Below, piece by piece: positions 1 through 9,580 of a DNA stretch of 64,000 nt. The DNA lies in NCBI GenBank assembly GCA_030340625.1, contig JAOPHQ010005475.1, positions 22,675-86,674 of the forward strand, in the 5' to 3' direction. Source of the stretch: Merluccius polli (Eukaryota > Chordata > Actinopteri > Gadiformes > Merlucciidae). Under the pieces are notes generated by a model that was not told where the DNA came from, ran no database searches, and was given only the letters and a program-made list of their open reading frames with translations. Positions within the stretch are counted from its first letter, which is position 1. Every line of letters begins with the position of its first letter. Made by a program: the position numbers and the translations under genes.

Positions 1-2
1 CC

Positions 3-1370
3 TTGGATTTCATCCGTCGGCGTTTCTGGTGGTCCACCATGGACAAGGACGTTCGATCGTTTATTTCGGCGTGTGCGACTTGCGCCCGAAACAAGACCTC
101 GACCCGCCCCCATTCCGGTTTACTACAGCCCCTACCCATCCCTAGCCGCCCTTGGTCACACATCGCCCTGGACTTCGTCACTGGTCTACCCACGTCAGAG
201 GGCAATACCACCATCCTTACCGTGATTGACCGTTTCTCAAAGGCCGCCCACTTCATCGCCCTCCCCAAGCTCCCCACCTCAAGGGAGACCGCCGACCTCC
301 TGGTCAAGCATGTATTCTGCCTGCATGGCATCCCCGTGGACATTGTGTCCGACCGAGGCCCCCAGTTCACCTCACAGGTATGGCGGGCATTCTGTAAGGC
401 TCTTGGCGCCACTTCCAGCCTCTCCTCTGGGTTTCACCCCCAGTCTAACGGCCAATCAGAACGAGCCAACCAGGAGATGGAGGCGGCACTTCGCTGCATC
501 ACCCACGCCAGCCCCACCACCTGGAGCTCTCAGCTGCCCTGGGTGGAATACGCCCATAACACGCTGTTAAATGCATCCACTGGGTTATCCCCATTCATGG
601 CCTCCCTGGGTTACCAACCTCCCCTGTTCCCTGATCTGGAGGAAGAAATCGCAGTCCCCTCGGTCCAAACCCATCTGCGCAGGTGCCGGCGCATCTGGAA
701 ACGGACACGCACTGCACTACTTCATGCATCCTCTCGCTCCCAAATTCAGGCTAACAAGCGGCGTCGACCTGCACCCGAGTACGCCCCCGGGCAAGGGGTT
801 TGGTTGCGGGCTAAGGATCTTCCCTTGAAGGGGATTCCTCCCAAACTCTCCCCACGCTTCATCGGCCCCTACACCATCTCCAAGGTGGTCAACCCCTCTG
901 CGGTTCGCTTGAACCTCCCCCCTGCACTCCGCCGCATCCACCCCACTTTCCATGTCTCGCAGATTAAGCCAGTCTCTACCAGTCCGTTGTCCCCCCCCAT
1001 CCCACCTCCACCTCCGCCAAGGCTGATTGACAATCATCCAGCTTGGACGGTCCGTCGACTCCTGGATGTGCGGCGTCGCGGCCGGGGACATCAGTACCTG
1101 GTCGATTGGGAGGGGTATGGTCCTGAGGAGAGATCCTGGGTTCCCCGCAAGCGGATTCTGGATCCCTCCCTTATTCGGGACTTTCACCGGGATCACCCGT
1201 CCCCCCCACCCGAAGTACCCTGCGACAGGGTTCCCGCCTCCAGGCCCCCTCCACCCATCCCGGTCACAGACAATCACCCGGCGGTGCTAGGGCGTCCGCC
1301 GAGAGGCGTCCGTAGAGGGGGGGGTACTGTTACACCACGTCCTGCTACACGGTCCAATACCTCCATCTAG
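3..1370 (+). CDS. Gypsy-type integrase with chromodomain (partial pol)
   Basis: This is the C-terminal part of a retrotransposon polyprotein; the start lies upstream of the window. A Cys-x2-Cys pair (residues 24 and 27) is the end of the integrase zinc-binding domain. The DDE core shows D57 (ALDFVTG), D117 (SDRGPQF) and E153 (NGQSERAN), with DD35E spacing. After a conserved hydrophobic C-terminal domain (GPYTISKVV, HPTFHVSQIK) comes a proline-rich linker and a chromodomain near residues 345-395 (YLVDWEGYG). Such domains in chromoviruses bind modified histones and steer integration. The frame runs about 40 nt into the 3' LTR, where its TAG lies. No stop or frameshift is seen in the visible part, so the copy may be young. 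Confidence 0.9.
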   Translation: MDFIRRRFWWSTMDKDVRSFISACATCARNKTSTRPHSGLLQPLPIPSRPWSHIALDFVTGLPTSEGNTTILTVIDRFSKAAHFIALPKLPTSRETADLLVKHVFCLHGIPVDIVSDRGPQFTSQVWRAFCKALGATSSLSSGFHPQSNGQSERANQEMEAALRCITHASPTTWSSQLPWVEYAHNTLLNASTGLSPFMASLGYQPPLFPDLEEEIAVPSVQTHLRRCRRIWKRTRTALLHASSRSQIQANKRRRPAPEYAPGQGVWLRAKDLPLKGIPPKLSPRFIGPYTISKVVNPSAVRLNLPPALRRIHPTFHVSQIKPVSTSPLSPPIPPPPPPRLIDNHPAWTVRRLLDVRRRGRGHQYLVDWEGYGPEERSWVPRKRILDPSLIRDFHRDHPSPPPEVPCDRVPASRPPPPIPVTDNHPAVLGRPPRGVRRGGGTVTPRPATRSNTSI

Positions 1371-2161
1371 TGGACGCTTGTCGTCTCTACCAGTCATTCC
1401 CCACACACACCTGTTCCTAATTAATAATCACTGTTTCCCTATTTAAGCCGGGGATTGTCAAGCAGCCGGCGCCAGTTCGTTGTTTCCCTAACCTACTAGT
1501 AATTCCCAGCCTGACTACGCCTGTTCCAGCCCTTGTTGCCGATCCCTGCCTGCCTGACGACCCCCCCTGTTCCAGCCCTTGTTGCCGACCCCTGCCTGCC
1601 TGACGACCCACCTGTCCAGCCCTTGTTGCCGACCCCTGCCTGCCTGACGACCCACCTGTCCAGCCCTTGTTGCCGACCCCTGCCTGCCTGACGACCCACC
1701 TGTCCAGCCCTCGTTGCCGACCCCTGCCTGCCTGACGACCCACCTGTCCAGCCCTGGTTGCCGACCCCCTGCCTGCCTGACGACCCGCCTGTTCCAGCCC
1801 TTGTTGCCGACCCCTGCCTGTCCGACTACCAGCCCCGTTGCCGACCCCTGCCTGTCCGACTACCAGCCCCGTTGCCGACCCCTGCCTGTCCGACTACCAG
1901 CCCGTTGCCGACCCCTGCCTGTCCGACTACCAGCCCGTTGCCGACCCCTGCCTGTCCGACTACCAGCCCCGTTGCCGAGCCCCCCCGCCTGCCTGACTAC
2001 CCGTCCCCCGCCTAGCCCTTGTCCACCTGATTGCCTGCCCCGTACCAGACCCCCGCTAGCCTGACTCCCCGAACGATCACCCAATAAATTCCTTTGCCTT
2101 TTCTCCTGTCTCTGCCTCCCTGTGTCCAGCATTTGGGTCCCAGTGTTCTTGTACCTTAACA
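1328..2161 (+). repeat. 3' LTR of the gypsy element
   Basis: The LTR begins TGTTACACC after the polypurine tract and ends CTTAACA, 834 bp. It contains AATAAA at 2083-2088, about 75 nt before its end. The middle half is a GC-rich minisatellite described separately. Confidence 0.8.
1515..1990 (+). repeat. Minisatellite inside the gypsy LTR
   Basis: Tandem degenerate copies of a unit built on 'cagcccttgttgccgacccc' recur with a period of about 44-46 bp (1520-1800). A shorter period of about 35 bp built on 'tgcctgtccgactaccagcc' follows (1800-1980). The two halves share the 'ttgccgacccctgcctg' core. Confidence 0.85.
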
Positions 2162-2331
2162 AATTCAGAGAATAAGTTATAGATTATGAATTCCAATGGT
2201 TTCCTCCCAAATGATGTTTGTATTCCCATAGTGTGAATGTAGCAGAGATACAGTGGTCCTCCCAGAAGGTCTGCATCCACTCTCACCCCCAGTGTGATGA
2301 GTGGAAACAGGTCATTTCCATATAGAGGAAG

Positions 2332-2339
2332 CTTTGCAT
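2332..2339 (+). promoter_or_regulatory. Octamer-like element of V-A promoter
   Basis: CTTTGCAT matches the kappa promoter octamer ATTTGCAT at 7 of 8 bases and lies 101 bp before the ATG. The same element sits at the same spacing in the other units I checked, for example 10837, 17824 and 26969. A TATA-like 'gtttaaag' follows about 30 bp downstream. Confidence 0.65.
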
Positions 2340-2439
2340 GCTCAGCTGAAACTGGGCTTCTGAGAGGGTTTAAAGTCCTCTAAGTTCAACACTGCAGGAC
2401 TCTGAGCTGTCACTCAACACCCCAGAAACCGTGGCAACC

Positions 2440-2904
2440 ATGAATCCCCTCAGCCTCCTGTTCTGGACAGTGGTCTGTGGATCCTTAGCAGGTCGGTTCA
2501 TTCAACTCCATCAAAATGTGGACCCCCTTCTTTGTCTGCTTGTATTTTCTATTGGATAACTCAATGTTTTGTTTGTATGTTTCCTATAGGAACCAGCAGT
2601 CAGGTGACTGTGACTCAGCCACCAGTAAAGTCTGTTACTCCAGGATCCTCAGTCACTCTGACCTGTAAAACCAACCCAGCGGTTCGCGGCAATAATTACC
2701 TATTCCGGTACCAACAGAAACCTGGAGAAGCCCCCAAGCTCCTAATAAGATATGCAACTACACGTGAATCATCAACACCAGCTCGGATTAGTGGCAGTGG
2801 AAGCAGCACTGACTTCTCTCTGACCATCGACGGCGCCCAGCGTGAAGATGCAGCAGTTTATTACTGTCAGAGTCTCCACTACATTAACAGTGCTTATGTG
2901 TTCA
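2440..2904 (+). CDS. IgL V gene, family A, copy 1 (leader + V exon; altered)
   Basis: Light-chain variable gene in two exons. The leader exon is 2440-2491 (17 residues starting MNPLSLLFW) with donor GT at 2492. A 98-nt intron ends TATAG, and the V exon runs 2590-2904 up to the RSS. FR1 begins QVTVTQPP, the first Cys is in VTLTCKT, and the second is in AVYYCQS. The CDR3 end reads LHYINSAYVF. It carries two changes at core positions: the invariant FR2 Trp is Arg (FRYQQKPG, codon CGG), and FR3 has ARISGS where every sister has ARFSGS. It is open and has a consensus RSS but may fold poorly. A germline pseudogene in function, or a source for gene conversion, is possible. Confidence 0.88.
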
Positions 2905-2932
2905 CACAGTGATTGAGAGCCGTACAAAAACC
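2905..2932 (+). other. V 12-RSS (V-A1)
   Basis: CACAGTG, 12-bp spacer ATTGAGAGCCGT, nonamer ACAAAAACC: a consensus recombination signal directly abutting the V exon. Confidence 0.95.
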
Positions 2933-3768
2933 TCCCTCAGTCAGACTGCGTAGACACTGAGCTGTTACAGCATGGAACCTGCTGCAGCTGCTGAGGGGGA
3001 AGAGACTCTGACACAGAGCGCTGAGCACAGAGCTGCTCTAACCAGGGGCCTCAACCCAGCACCAGCATTATATTCCTCCACATTATTAAATATACAGCTA
3101 CTACAACATGTCACAAACGACTACCTCAACTACAACATATGAATACAATCATTATTATTGAATTATTAATAATAAATACAACTACCTTAATTACAACCTA
3201 TTACATAGAACTACATCAACTTTACCTTACTTACATCCTTCCTCAAAATCTCATATTTCAATATAATTTCTTTCTGTCTGATGAGAGATGTGACTCAAGC
3301 CTTTTTTATTTTCTTATTATTCTGTTATCACTGCATTGTAGGTCTACAGAGCGGTAGGGTTAGGTTGTCACTTGTGAAGACACAAAAAGTATTACCTGAT
3401 GAGACTTCACCTTTTATACAGTCTATGGTGGACAAGTCATTAGATTTCATTCTTGTTTCAATATAAACTCATCAAATACAATGATTTGATTAAAAGAGAT
3501 CACATAGGAATAGAAAACATTAGTTTATAAACTAGCCCTGTTTCTAACTATGAATAGACTTGTAACATTTTTTGTATCAACATTTATTATTTTCACATTC
3601 CTATAACTTTTTTTATTAGTTCGTCATTTGGGAGAACTTGAAGGGTTTCTGAATATATTTATTTCCAAGGTATTCATTTTCCTTTCCAAAGTGTTGCACT
3701 CACTCAACCATATCTCTCTCACTTCCATATCTCTCAAAGCAGGTGCCCGTCCGCCCACATGCACACTG
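2933..3768 (+). other. V-A to V-B interval, unit 1
   Basis: The first 170 bp (to about 3100) is the shared V 3' flank. The rest is AT-rich and contains no convincing gene. It is repeated in units 2 (11439-12663, with a SINE inserted), 3 (18426-19259) and partly 8 (52074-52815). Short open frames here are compositional. Confidence 0.6.
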
Positions 3769-3776
3769 ATTTGCAT
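3769..3776 (+). promoter_or_regulatory. Ig octamer, V-B1 promoter
   Basis: Exact ATTTGCAT, 77 bp before the ATG at 3853, followed by the TATA-like 'ttaaata' near 3808. This is the kappa V orientation of the Oct-1/Oct-2 site. Confidence 0.8.
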
Positions 3777-3852
3777 GACTTTTGAGTATTTCTGAGCACC
3801 AAGACTTAAATATGCGAGCTGCCAGGCACCATACACACAGACCCAGAGCAAC

Positions 3853-4395
3853 ATGAGGTCGTCCACAGCCTTGCTAGCAGTGCTGGCATTTCTTACTCAT
3901 GGTGAGAGTTATGGCTCTGTCACTCTTCTCATATTCTGATGCTTTCCTTCGAATCCATCCTGCTGGTCTGGGCTCTATTCTGTGTTTATCCTCCTGTATT
4001 TTCTCCCCTCTCTGCTCCTAATGTGCTCCAGTGTTTTACTGAAGACTGTCTAACGTTGGTTCAACAGTCTCATCATCCACTTCTTATTTCAGAGTCGTCT
4101 GCCAGTCAGTTTCTGACACAACCTGACAAAACCAAGACTGTTAGTCTGGAGGGGAGTGTGTCCATCAGTGCCACGGGGAGCTCAGATATTGGTGCTGATC
4201 TCAGCTGGTACATACAGAAACCTGGAGAAGCTCCCAAACTTCTGATATACAAGGCAACAAGGCTCAATACAGGGACTCCAGCTCGGTTCAGCGGCAGTAG
4301 ATCTGGGTCTAGCTACACTCTCACCATCTCTGGTGTCCGGAGGGAGGATGTAGGAGTATATTTCTGTTTCGGTGACCATGGCGGCAATGTGTTCA
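3853..4395 (+). CDS. IgL V gene, family B, copy 1 (lacks FR1 Cys)
   Basis: The leader exon is 3853-3901 (MRSSTALLAVLAFLTH plus one base) with donor GTGAGA. A 191-nt intron ends TTTCAG and the V exon runs 4093-4395. FR2 is WYIQKPGEAPKLLIY and FR3 has RFSGSRSGSSYTLTISG and GVYFCFG. CDR3 is short (FGDHGGNVF). The position expected to hold the first disulfide cysteine is Ala (VSISATGSS), so the domain has only one Cys. Everything else, including promoter octamer, splice sites and RSS, looks functional. The family is unlike V-A in sequence but shares its 3' flank. Confidence 0.88.
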
Positions 4396-4423
4396 CACAG
4401 TGATTGAGAGCCGTACAAAAACC
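4396..4423 (+). other. V 12-RSS (V-B1)
   Basis: CACAGTG, 12-bp spacer, ACAAAAACC; identical in all 28 bases to the V-A1 signal although the V exons are from different families. Confidence 0.95.
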
Positions 4424-4582
4424 TCCCTCAGTCAGACTACGTAGACACTGAGCTGTTACAGCAGGAACCTGCTGCAGCTGCTGAGGGGGAAGAGAGTCTG
4501 ACACAGAGCGCTGAGCACAGAGCTGCTCTAACCAGGGGCCTCAACCCAGCACCAGCATTATATTCCTCCACATTATTAAATA

Positions 4583-4690
4583 CAGTATACTATCTCAACT
4601 ACCACATATTATATACAACTCCAACCTCAACTACCATATATTATGTACAACGTCTACCTCAACCACATATTACATACAACTCCTACCTCA
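4583..4690. repeat. Degenerate 'ctacctcaactac' tandem repeat
   Basis: Imperfect copies of a 31-35 bp motif (tacctcaactac-acatattacatacaactc). Similar blocks flank the LINE in other units, for example 20082-20180 and 46014-46110. Confidence 0.6.
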
Positions 4691-6165
4691 TCTGATTCTT
4701 CTGTCGTGTGTCCTTAGACCTTCAATTCTGTTGAGGCGAGCCAGTCCAGCGTCCTATGATCAAGGTCAGTTAGACCACGCTCGCCGTTCGGGGGCCGGTG
4801 TTTGGGGCAGCTGGTTAGGATGTGTTCCACAGTTTGTATTGGGTCTCCACACTCGCATTGGGCACTGTCTGTGATGCCCCACTTCAGCATTGCTGCCCCG
4901 AAGCGTCCCACACCTGTCCTCAGGCGGTTGAGGGTTGTCCACTGCTTTCGGGGTAGATGCTGGCCAGGAACGTCTGTGGGGTCTTTGATGTAATGGTGTA
5001 GCCGAGATGGTTCTGCTGACCTCCACTGCTCCCTCCGTGTCGCCTTGACCCAGGCAGCCTTGCAGGTGTCGGCTGGTATTTTCCGGAGCAGTTCTTGGGC
5101 GTGTATGGCAAAGGGGCGCCGGGACTTGAGGCGCATTCGCTGTGGTGTCTCGGTGGTGGTTTTGCGGAGGAGGCAGGATTCACTCGCCTGTGCCTTTCGG
5201 GCAAGAGCCAGCATGGCTCCTTCTCGCCTGACTTCTGCAGGGGCGATTCCTCCGAGGACGGGCAGATGGTTGGTTGGGGTGGCTCCTAGGCATCCAGAGA
5301 CAGTCCGTAGGGCAGTGTTAAGGGCAGTGTCCAGTTTGTGGACGTGGGGGCTACGGCACCAGACCGGGGCACAGTATTCTGCACTTGAGAGCACCAGGGC
5401 CTCGGTGGAAATGCGCAGCGTCTCTGTGGAGGCACCCCATGTGGTGCCGGCTAGACGCCGTATCAGCGCGGCACGGGAGGTTGTCTTTGCCTTGGCCGTT
5501 TCCAGGTGTTGTCTGAATGACAGTGTTCTGTCAAGATTCATGGCGAGGTATGTGGAGAAGGGCTGGTACTGTAGCCGGGTGTCGTCAACCATGATGTTCA
5601 TTTCGCGGGACGCTTCTTTATTGTAGAGATGCAACATTGTTGATATGGTCTTATCAGCACTGAGCTTGAGGCGCCAGTTCTTCAGGTATGAAGACAGGGT
5701 GTTCATGTCTTCAGAGAGGCCCTCCTCTACTGCTTCCCAGGATGGCTTGCTCAGTAGGATGGCCAGATCGTCTGCATAGACGTACTTCCTTGATTGTGTA
5801 GCAGGTAGGTCGTGGATGTAGATGTTGAACAGCATAGGTGCCAGCACTGAGCCTTGTGGGACACCGTTCTTGAGCTTTCTCACTCTACTGCTTTGGCTGT
5901 TGCTGGTGTGTAGCCGGAAGCTGCGGTTGCTCAGCATCTCTATTATGAAGCTCACAATGTGCTTCTCTGGGATGGTTTCCAGGAGCTTCATGTGTAGTCC
6001 GCGTAGCCAGACAGTGTCATATGCGGCTGTGAGGTCCAGGAAAACGGTGCCGGCCTTCTCTCCTGACTGAAAGCTGTCCTCTATGTCTTGGCATAGAAGG
6101 GTCACCTGGTCTGTTGTTGACATACCGCTTCGAAAGCCAGCTTGTTCTTTGGGCAGCTGGCTCAA
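4691..6165 (-). mobile_element. 5'-truncated LINE (jockey/RTE-like RT), unit 1
   Basis: On the - strand an open frame (6165 to 4714, 483 codons) begins inside the reverse transcriptase domain (EQAGFRSG) and runs to the ORF2 C-terminus. Visible motifs are FLDLTAAYDTVW (palm Asp), NGVPQGSVLAP and the catalytic YADD. A terminal Cys motif reads CECG...TVEHILTSCP, typical of non-LTR retrotransposon tails. No endonuclease domain is present, so the copy is 5' truncated. It ends with a short 3' UTR rich in GAA-like triplets. The clade is not certain from reading alone. The same truncation point recurs in units 3, 4 and 7, so it was duplicated with the cassette. Confidence 0.85.
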
Positions 6166-6187
6166 CTATCACCTTAACCTCAACTAT

Positions 6188-7249
6188 TGTTGTGGAAAAA
6201 ACTCGTACAACATTTAACACTTAACTTGACACAATAAGAGAGTTCGGGAGATCTGAAGTATGAAAGATAAAGACTTTATTTGTACTCAAGAGCAAGCACA
6301 ATATAGCCGAGTTTGTTTGACAAAGAACTGGTATTGTGATTCAGACTTCAGGTTATATAGGCTACCTTTGTGGTTTCCTCCTTCATGCATTAATCACCCA
6401 ATCACAACAACCTATACATTGTTTACCTATTCGAACCTAAAGATTAGGCTCCTCCCCTGTGGATTAGGCTCCTCCCCAGTGGCCCTTTCACAGCTCCACA
6501 CCAGCTGGGCATACTATTACACTTCTGCAGCACATGTCCTTGTGAGATAAAATTAACTATAAAATAAATCACTGATATGAGATAGTTTACATATAACAAA
6601 TACCAATCTTGAGTAAAGTAACAATTCAAAGAAAACAGTTGTACCTGTAACAAAATATATAGTTTATATAGTATGACAACCTGTATAAGCACAATGAAAA
6701 TCACACCTACCCAATAAATATTAATTTAAACAATTGACTATGATACCACAATTTATGATAGTAGAATCCACTCAGAGTATGCAATGATTAACTTTAAAGA
6801 TAACTTTAACTTAATTAACCATATGTAAGTAGAATAGAGACAAAGAGACTAGACAGGTCTACTTTCCACAGGGTTGTCAGTTGACCCCCTCTGACCGGGA
6901 GCCAAATGGGGTAAATACAGATGTGTGAGTATCTTGCTGCGTAATTAACAACTGTAAGGGGGCCGCGTTATCAAACACAATAGACGGTTCATCCCAGACT
7001 AGGCAGGAGGTTCACGTGAGGGTTTAGTTGGTTCAGTCACCTTGATCAGTGACTTTGTTCTGTTCCTCTCAGGGCAACACCCTGAAAATCTAATTATATT
7101 GGGGGCACTGAGCATCAAAGGTTTATTTATATAAGAGTTTCCCCATCTGTGATTCTCTGTATGTCTCCACACCTATTAGATTCATATAGCATAATGGCAA
7201 GACAATAATTATGTATTATCATTAAATGTAAAGGTAAATTTCTCCCACA
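6188..7249 (-). mobile_element. Solo LTR-like insertion, unit 1
   Basis: A 1,062-bp insert absent from sister units, with TG...CA ends (TGTTGTGG ... TCTCCCACA) and a 4-bp target duplication CTAT at 6184-6187 and 7250-7253. Read on -, it has a TATA-like CCTATATAAC at 6361-6352 and AATAAA at 6280-6275, with about 90 bp of U5 after it. No internal coding region remains. Confidence 0.8.
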
Positions 7250-7253
7250 CTAT

Positions 7254-7750
7254 CACACATTAGTACAACTCCTACCTCAACTACAACATACTAAATACCA
7301 CTCCAACCTCAACGACCACATATTATGTACAACATCTATATTCAACTCCTACCTCAACTACAACATACTAAAAATCACTGTCCACTGTAGAACTGAGCCA
7401 TACAGTAAAAGTGTGATCCCACACATAATCTGACTCTTAAACAACTAATCACTGTATGTACGCCTGTCAGGCCTTTGTGTTCTGGTTTGTCGCGTCGTTG
7501 TACGCTGTGTTAGTCCGTCTTCGATACGTCTGTCTTTTTCATCATCGTATTTCTGCAGTCCTTGTTTTATTGTTATATCTTTTGGATTATCTTAAAATGT
7601 AACCGTGTAAAATGTACTACCGATTCAACTTGTTGTTGCCTTTAGGCTGAATGAATAAACTATTTACTACAACTACTAGAACATATAAAATAAAACTACA
7701 ACCTCAACTACAATATGTTAATTACAATTACATTATATGAAATACAACTA
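7254..7750. other. Spacer upstream of the E-box module, unit 1
   Basis: Contains the 'tacctcaactacaac' repeat (7254-7375), then a conserved non-coding stretch (7380-7700) with 'acgcctgtcaggcc' present in most units. No gene is seen. Confidence 0.5.
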
Positions 7751-7964
7751 CTCCCTCTCTCTCTCTGGCTGAGGACAGACTGTCAGGTTTCTCTGCAGGT
7801 GAGTCTTAATTAGTGAGTGGCTGCAGGTGAGGCTGATTGCCAAACCAGCAGCAGCTGTGTTGAATAGAATTGATCCTCAGTGACCTCACCCAGTCCCCCT
7901 GTGGGGGGGAACTATCGCTGTCCTAGGTGCTGAAGTCTCTCCCCAGCCCATGTGGAGGGCTTAG
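7751..7964. promoter_or_regulatory. E-box cluster module 3' of C, unit 1 (candidate enhancer)
   Basis: A conserved block of about 210 bp with CAGGTG at 7796-7801 and 7824-7829 and CAGCTG at 7852-7857. These are E2A-type E-boxes, like the kappa-E2 site. It lies about 1.3 kb downstream of the C gene on C's own strand. The function is inferred from motif content and position only. Confidence 0.4.
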
Positions 7965-8011
7965 TGTGTGTGTGTGTGTGTGTGTGTGTTTATGTGTGTG
8001 TGTGTGTGTGT
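7965..8011 (+). repeat. (TG)n microsatellite
   Basis: Interrupted TG run. Its counterparts in other units (14927-14960, 29612-29676, 48394-48446, 63375-63433) differ in length. Confidence 0.95.
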
Positions 8012-8147
8012 CCATCGAAATCATCCAATCACATTTCTAATAGGCTTGAACTACGACACTTCAGAGAAAAGTATTTTGCTACAGTTCATTACTGAAATAC
8101 AACAATATATTTCCGTTGTGACGTTAACCAACGCTGCTGTTTTGCAG

Positions 8148-8234
8148 CATCCGTTCCTGGAGATGGCCGAGCCTCGGTCCACCCTCACAGCCCTCATCCT
8201 GGCAGCTAAGGAAGCCATGAGGAACCACCGCTAA
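8148..8234 (+). pseudogene. PAK-like terminal exon, copy 1
   Basis: After an acceptor-like TTTTGCAG, 28 codons and TAA encode HPFLEMAEPRSTLTALILAA then KEAMRNHR. This closely resembles the C-terminal tail of group I p21-activated kinases (HPFLKLAKPLSSLTPLI...AAKEA), which closes the kinase domain. In-frame CAG before it is consistent with an exon boundary before the His. No other kinase exon is seen in the window, so this is an isolated duplicated last exon and not a gene. Confidence 0.75.
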
Positions 8235-8733
8235 ACACTAGCCTCCGTCTGCTACCAGGCTAACCCAATGACACGCATACTGCTGCTGAAGCTGGAAGCT
8301 ATTATTCAAGATGGGCCTGAACAGAGTTGAGTTCATGTAATCAGTCTTTATTGTAATGGCTGTGGTTTGACACAAGAGGGCAGCGTTGAGCTGGTTTGTG
8401 GACATGCACACAAACTGCTTTCACTGGAGTCTCCAGAGACTCTTCTGAGAGCCTCAGCCCTACATTTCCACTGACTTTCTGTCAAGAGACACAGGTGCAC
8501 ATCTGCTAAAACTGGACATAATTTGAATAGATACAGTTCACTGAACACAGAATACGTTTAATGAACCAGATTTTTTTGTGATGTCGGTTTGGTCTTTGAC
8601 TCATATGAACATTATGAATATGTTACTGTTTGCACCACTCAGCAGGCTAGGGTTCATATGTCTTGGTGAGAGATACTGAATATGTTTTGAGACTTGTTTG
8701 TACTTTTACATGTTTCTAAGTTGTTATCTGCAG
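8235..8733 (+). other. Flank 3' of the PAK-like exon, unit 1
   Basis: Sequence shared by most units, perhaps the old kinase 3' UTR (aacactagcctccgtctgc onward). No coding or RNA gene is recognised. It ends in a pyrimidine-rich acceptor-like tract before the V-like relic. Confidence 0.5.
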
Positions 8734-8913
8734 AAACCTGGACATGCCCTGATCTACTATTTTATGAAGTGGCATGAAGTCAGTCTGAGACACATGGGTC
8801 ATCTCAGCAGCAGTGGCTCTATGACTGACACTGGTCCACTGAATACAGTGAACACACTGTCCAAGCACATCCACACAACCAACACTTTGCTCCTTCAGAG
8901 ATACACACCATAG
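8734..8913 (+). pseudogene. V-like relic frame, copy 1
   Basis: An acceptor-like TTATCTGCAG is followed by an open frame KPGHALIYYFMKWHEVSLRH ... QRYTP and TAG. DNA similarity to V genes is limited to blocks: 'cagaaacctgga' (FR2), 'ctgatctactat' and 'tcagcagcagtgg' (FR3). There is no FR1, no second Cys and no RSS. It is best read as an old V remnant on the V strand, but its frame is kept in all eight copies. The identity is uncertain. Confidence 0.45.
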
Positions 8914-9257
8914 CTTTAACCCTTCATTCAGAATGGCAGTAAAACTCACTTCAATAAGTAATTTAATAGAGATCCCAAATAATTTCCCTTGAATTTATAC
9001 ACCTGGCTTAAAATGGAAAGATATAAAATAAGAATGATTGCATGAAAAGTGAATTTTTCCATCTTTATTATATCACCAGCATACAATGTGATAAACACAA
9101 GCAAGGGATGAAAACCAAAAAGCATAATAATAATAATGGCTCAAAGACATGTTAATGTGAATCATCAAAAGCTGCAGCGCTACCTTAGACAGAGAGATAT
9201 GAAGCAGACGTGTCAGAGGAGATTTGTATTGTACAGTACTTCCATGCTGGAGCCTCT

Positions 9258-9580
9258 CTACTCTGAACACTGGCCAGGATTCAGGGTTTGAGCGACAGGC
9301 GTCTGGCCACTCTTACTGGCCTCACAGCTCACTGAGCCCGCCTTCCTCCACTGGTCTGCAGGGAGGGTCAAGGTGCTGCTCCAGCCGTAGTGGCCATCTT
9401 TCCCCAGGACCCCCAGACTATCTGACACCCCCCCAGACCTGCTGCTGCCCTCCACCTTCCAGCCAAGCGTCCAGTCTGAGGGGAAGCCCCCACTGGCCAG
9501 ACACAGCAGTGTAGCGCTGCCCTGCTCCAGCTCCACTCTGGAGGCAGGGAGGACGCTCAGCCTGGGCTGCACCACTCCCA
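9258..9580 (-). CDS. IgL constant exon, copy 1
   Basis: A single C exon starting after CTCTTCCAG and ending TAG at 9258. The 107-residue domain starts VVQPRLSVLPASRVELEQ. The intradomain cysteines are in ATLLCLASGGFPSDW and SVSCEASKSG, with Trp in TLGWKV, and the C-terminus is GQCSE, whose Cys would bond to heavy chain. The overall pattern is of a teleost kappa-like light chain. This copy has Ala where all others have Pro (LPPS). Reading phase 1 matches the J donor. A poly(A) signal AATAAA is at 9069-9064. Confidence 0.93.

Larger units (their letters stand above)
1..2161 (+). mobile_element. Ty3/gypsy (chromovirus-like) retrotransposon, 3' part
   Basis: The element enters from the left edge. 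It comprises the end of pol (integrase with chromodomain), a G-rich polypurine tract at about 1314-1324 and a 3' LTR from TGTTAC at 1328 to AACA at 2161. The right border is fixed by comparison with the other repeat units, where the sequence resuming at 2162 (aattcagag) follows directly on 'tagcct'. The 5' LTR and gag are outside the window, so the target duplication cannot be checked. Confidence 0.9.

Noticed and set aside
1417..1743. Gly/Arg-rich repeat proteins on - in the gypsy LTR
   Set aside because: Translation of a minisatellite; no start context or homology.
7791..7806. 'ctctgcag/gtgagt' as the donor of a preceding PAK exon
   Set aside because: The splice-donor match is good, but the codons upstream do not resemble the kinase region expected before the last exon; kept only as an E-box.
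7968..8234. Extended frame (CVCVCV ... to kinase tail) as a protein
   Set aside because: The first part translates a TG microsatellite and an intron-like flank; only the last 28 codons after the acceptor resemble a protein.
8716..8949. Antisense frames over the V-like relic (repeated in units)
   Set aside because: No splice context or family resemblance; they exist because the sense sequence is conserved.
9224..9514. Open frames on + over each C exon
   Set aside because: Antisense shadows of the C domain with proline/serine-rich composition and no known fold.
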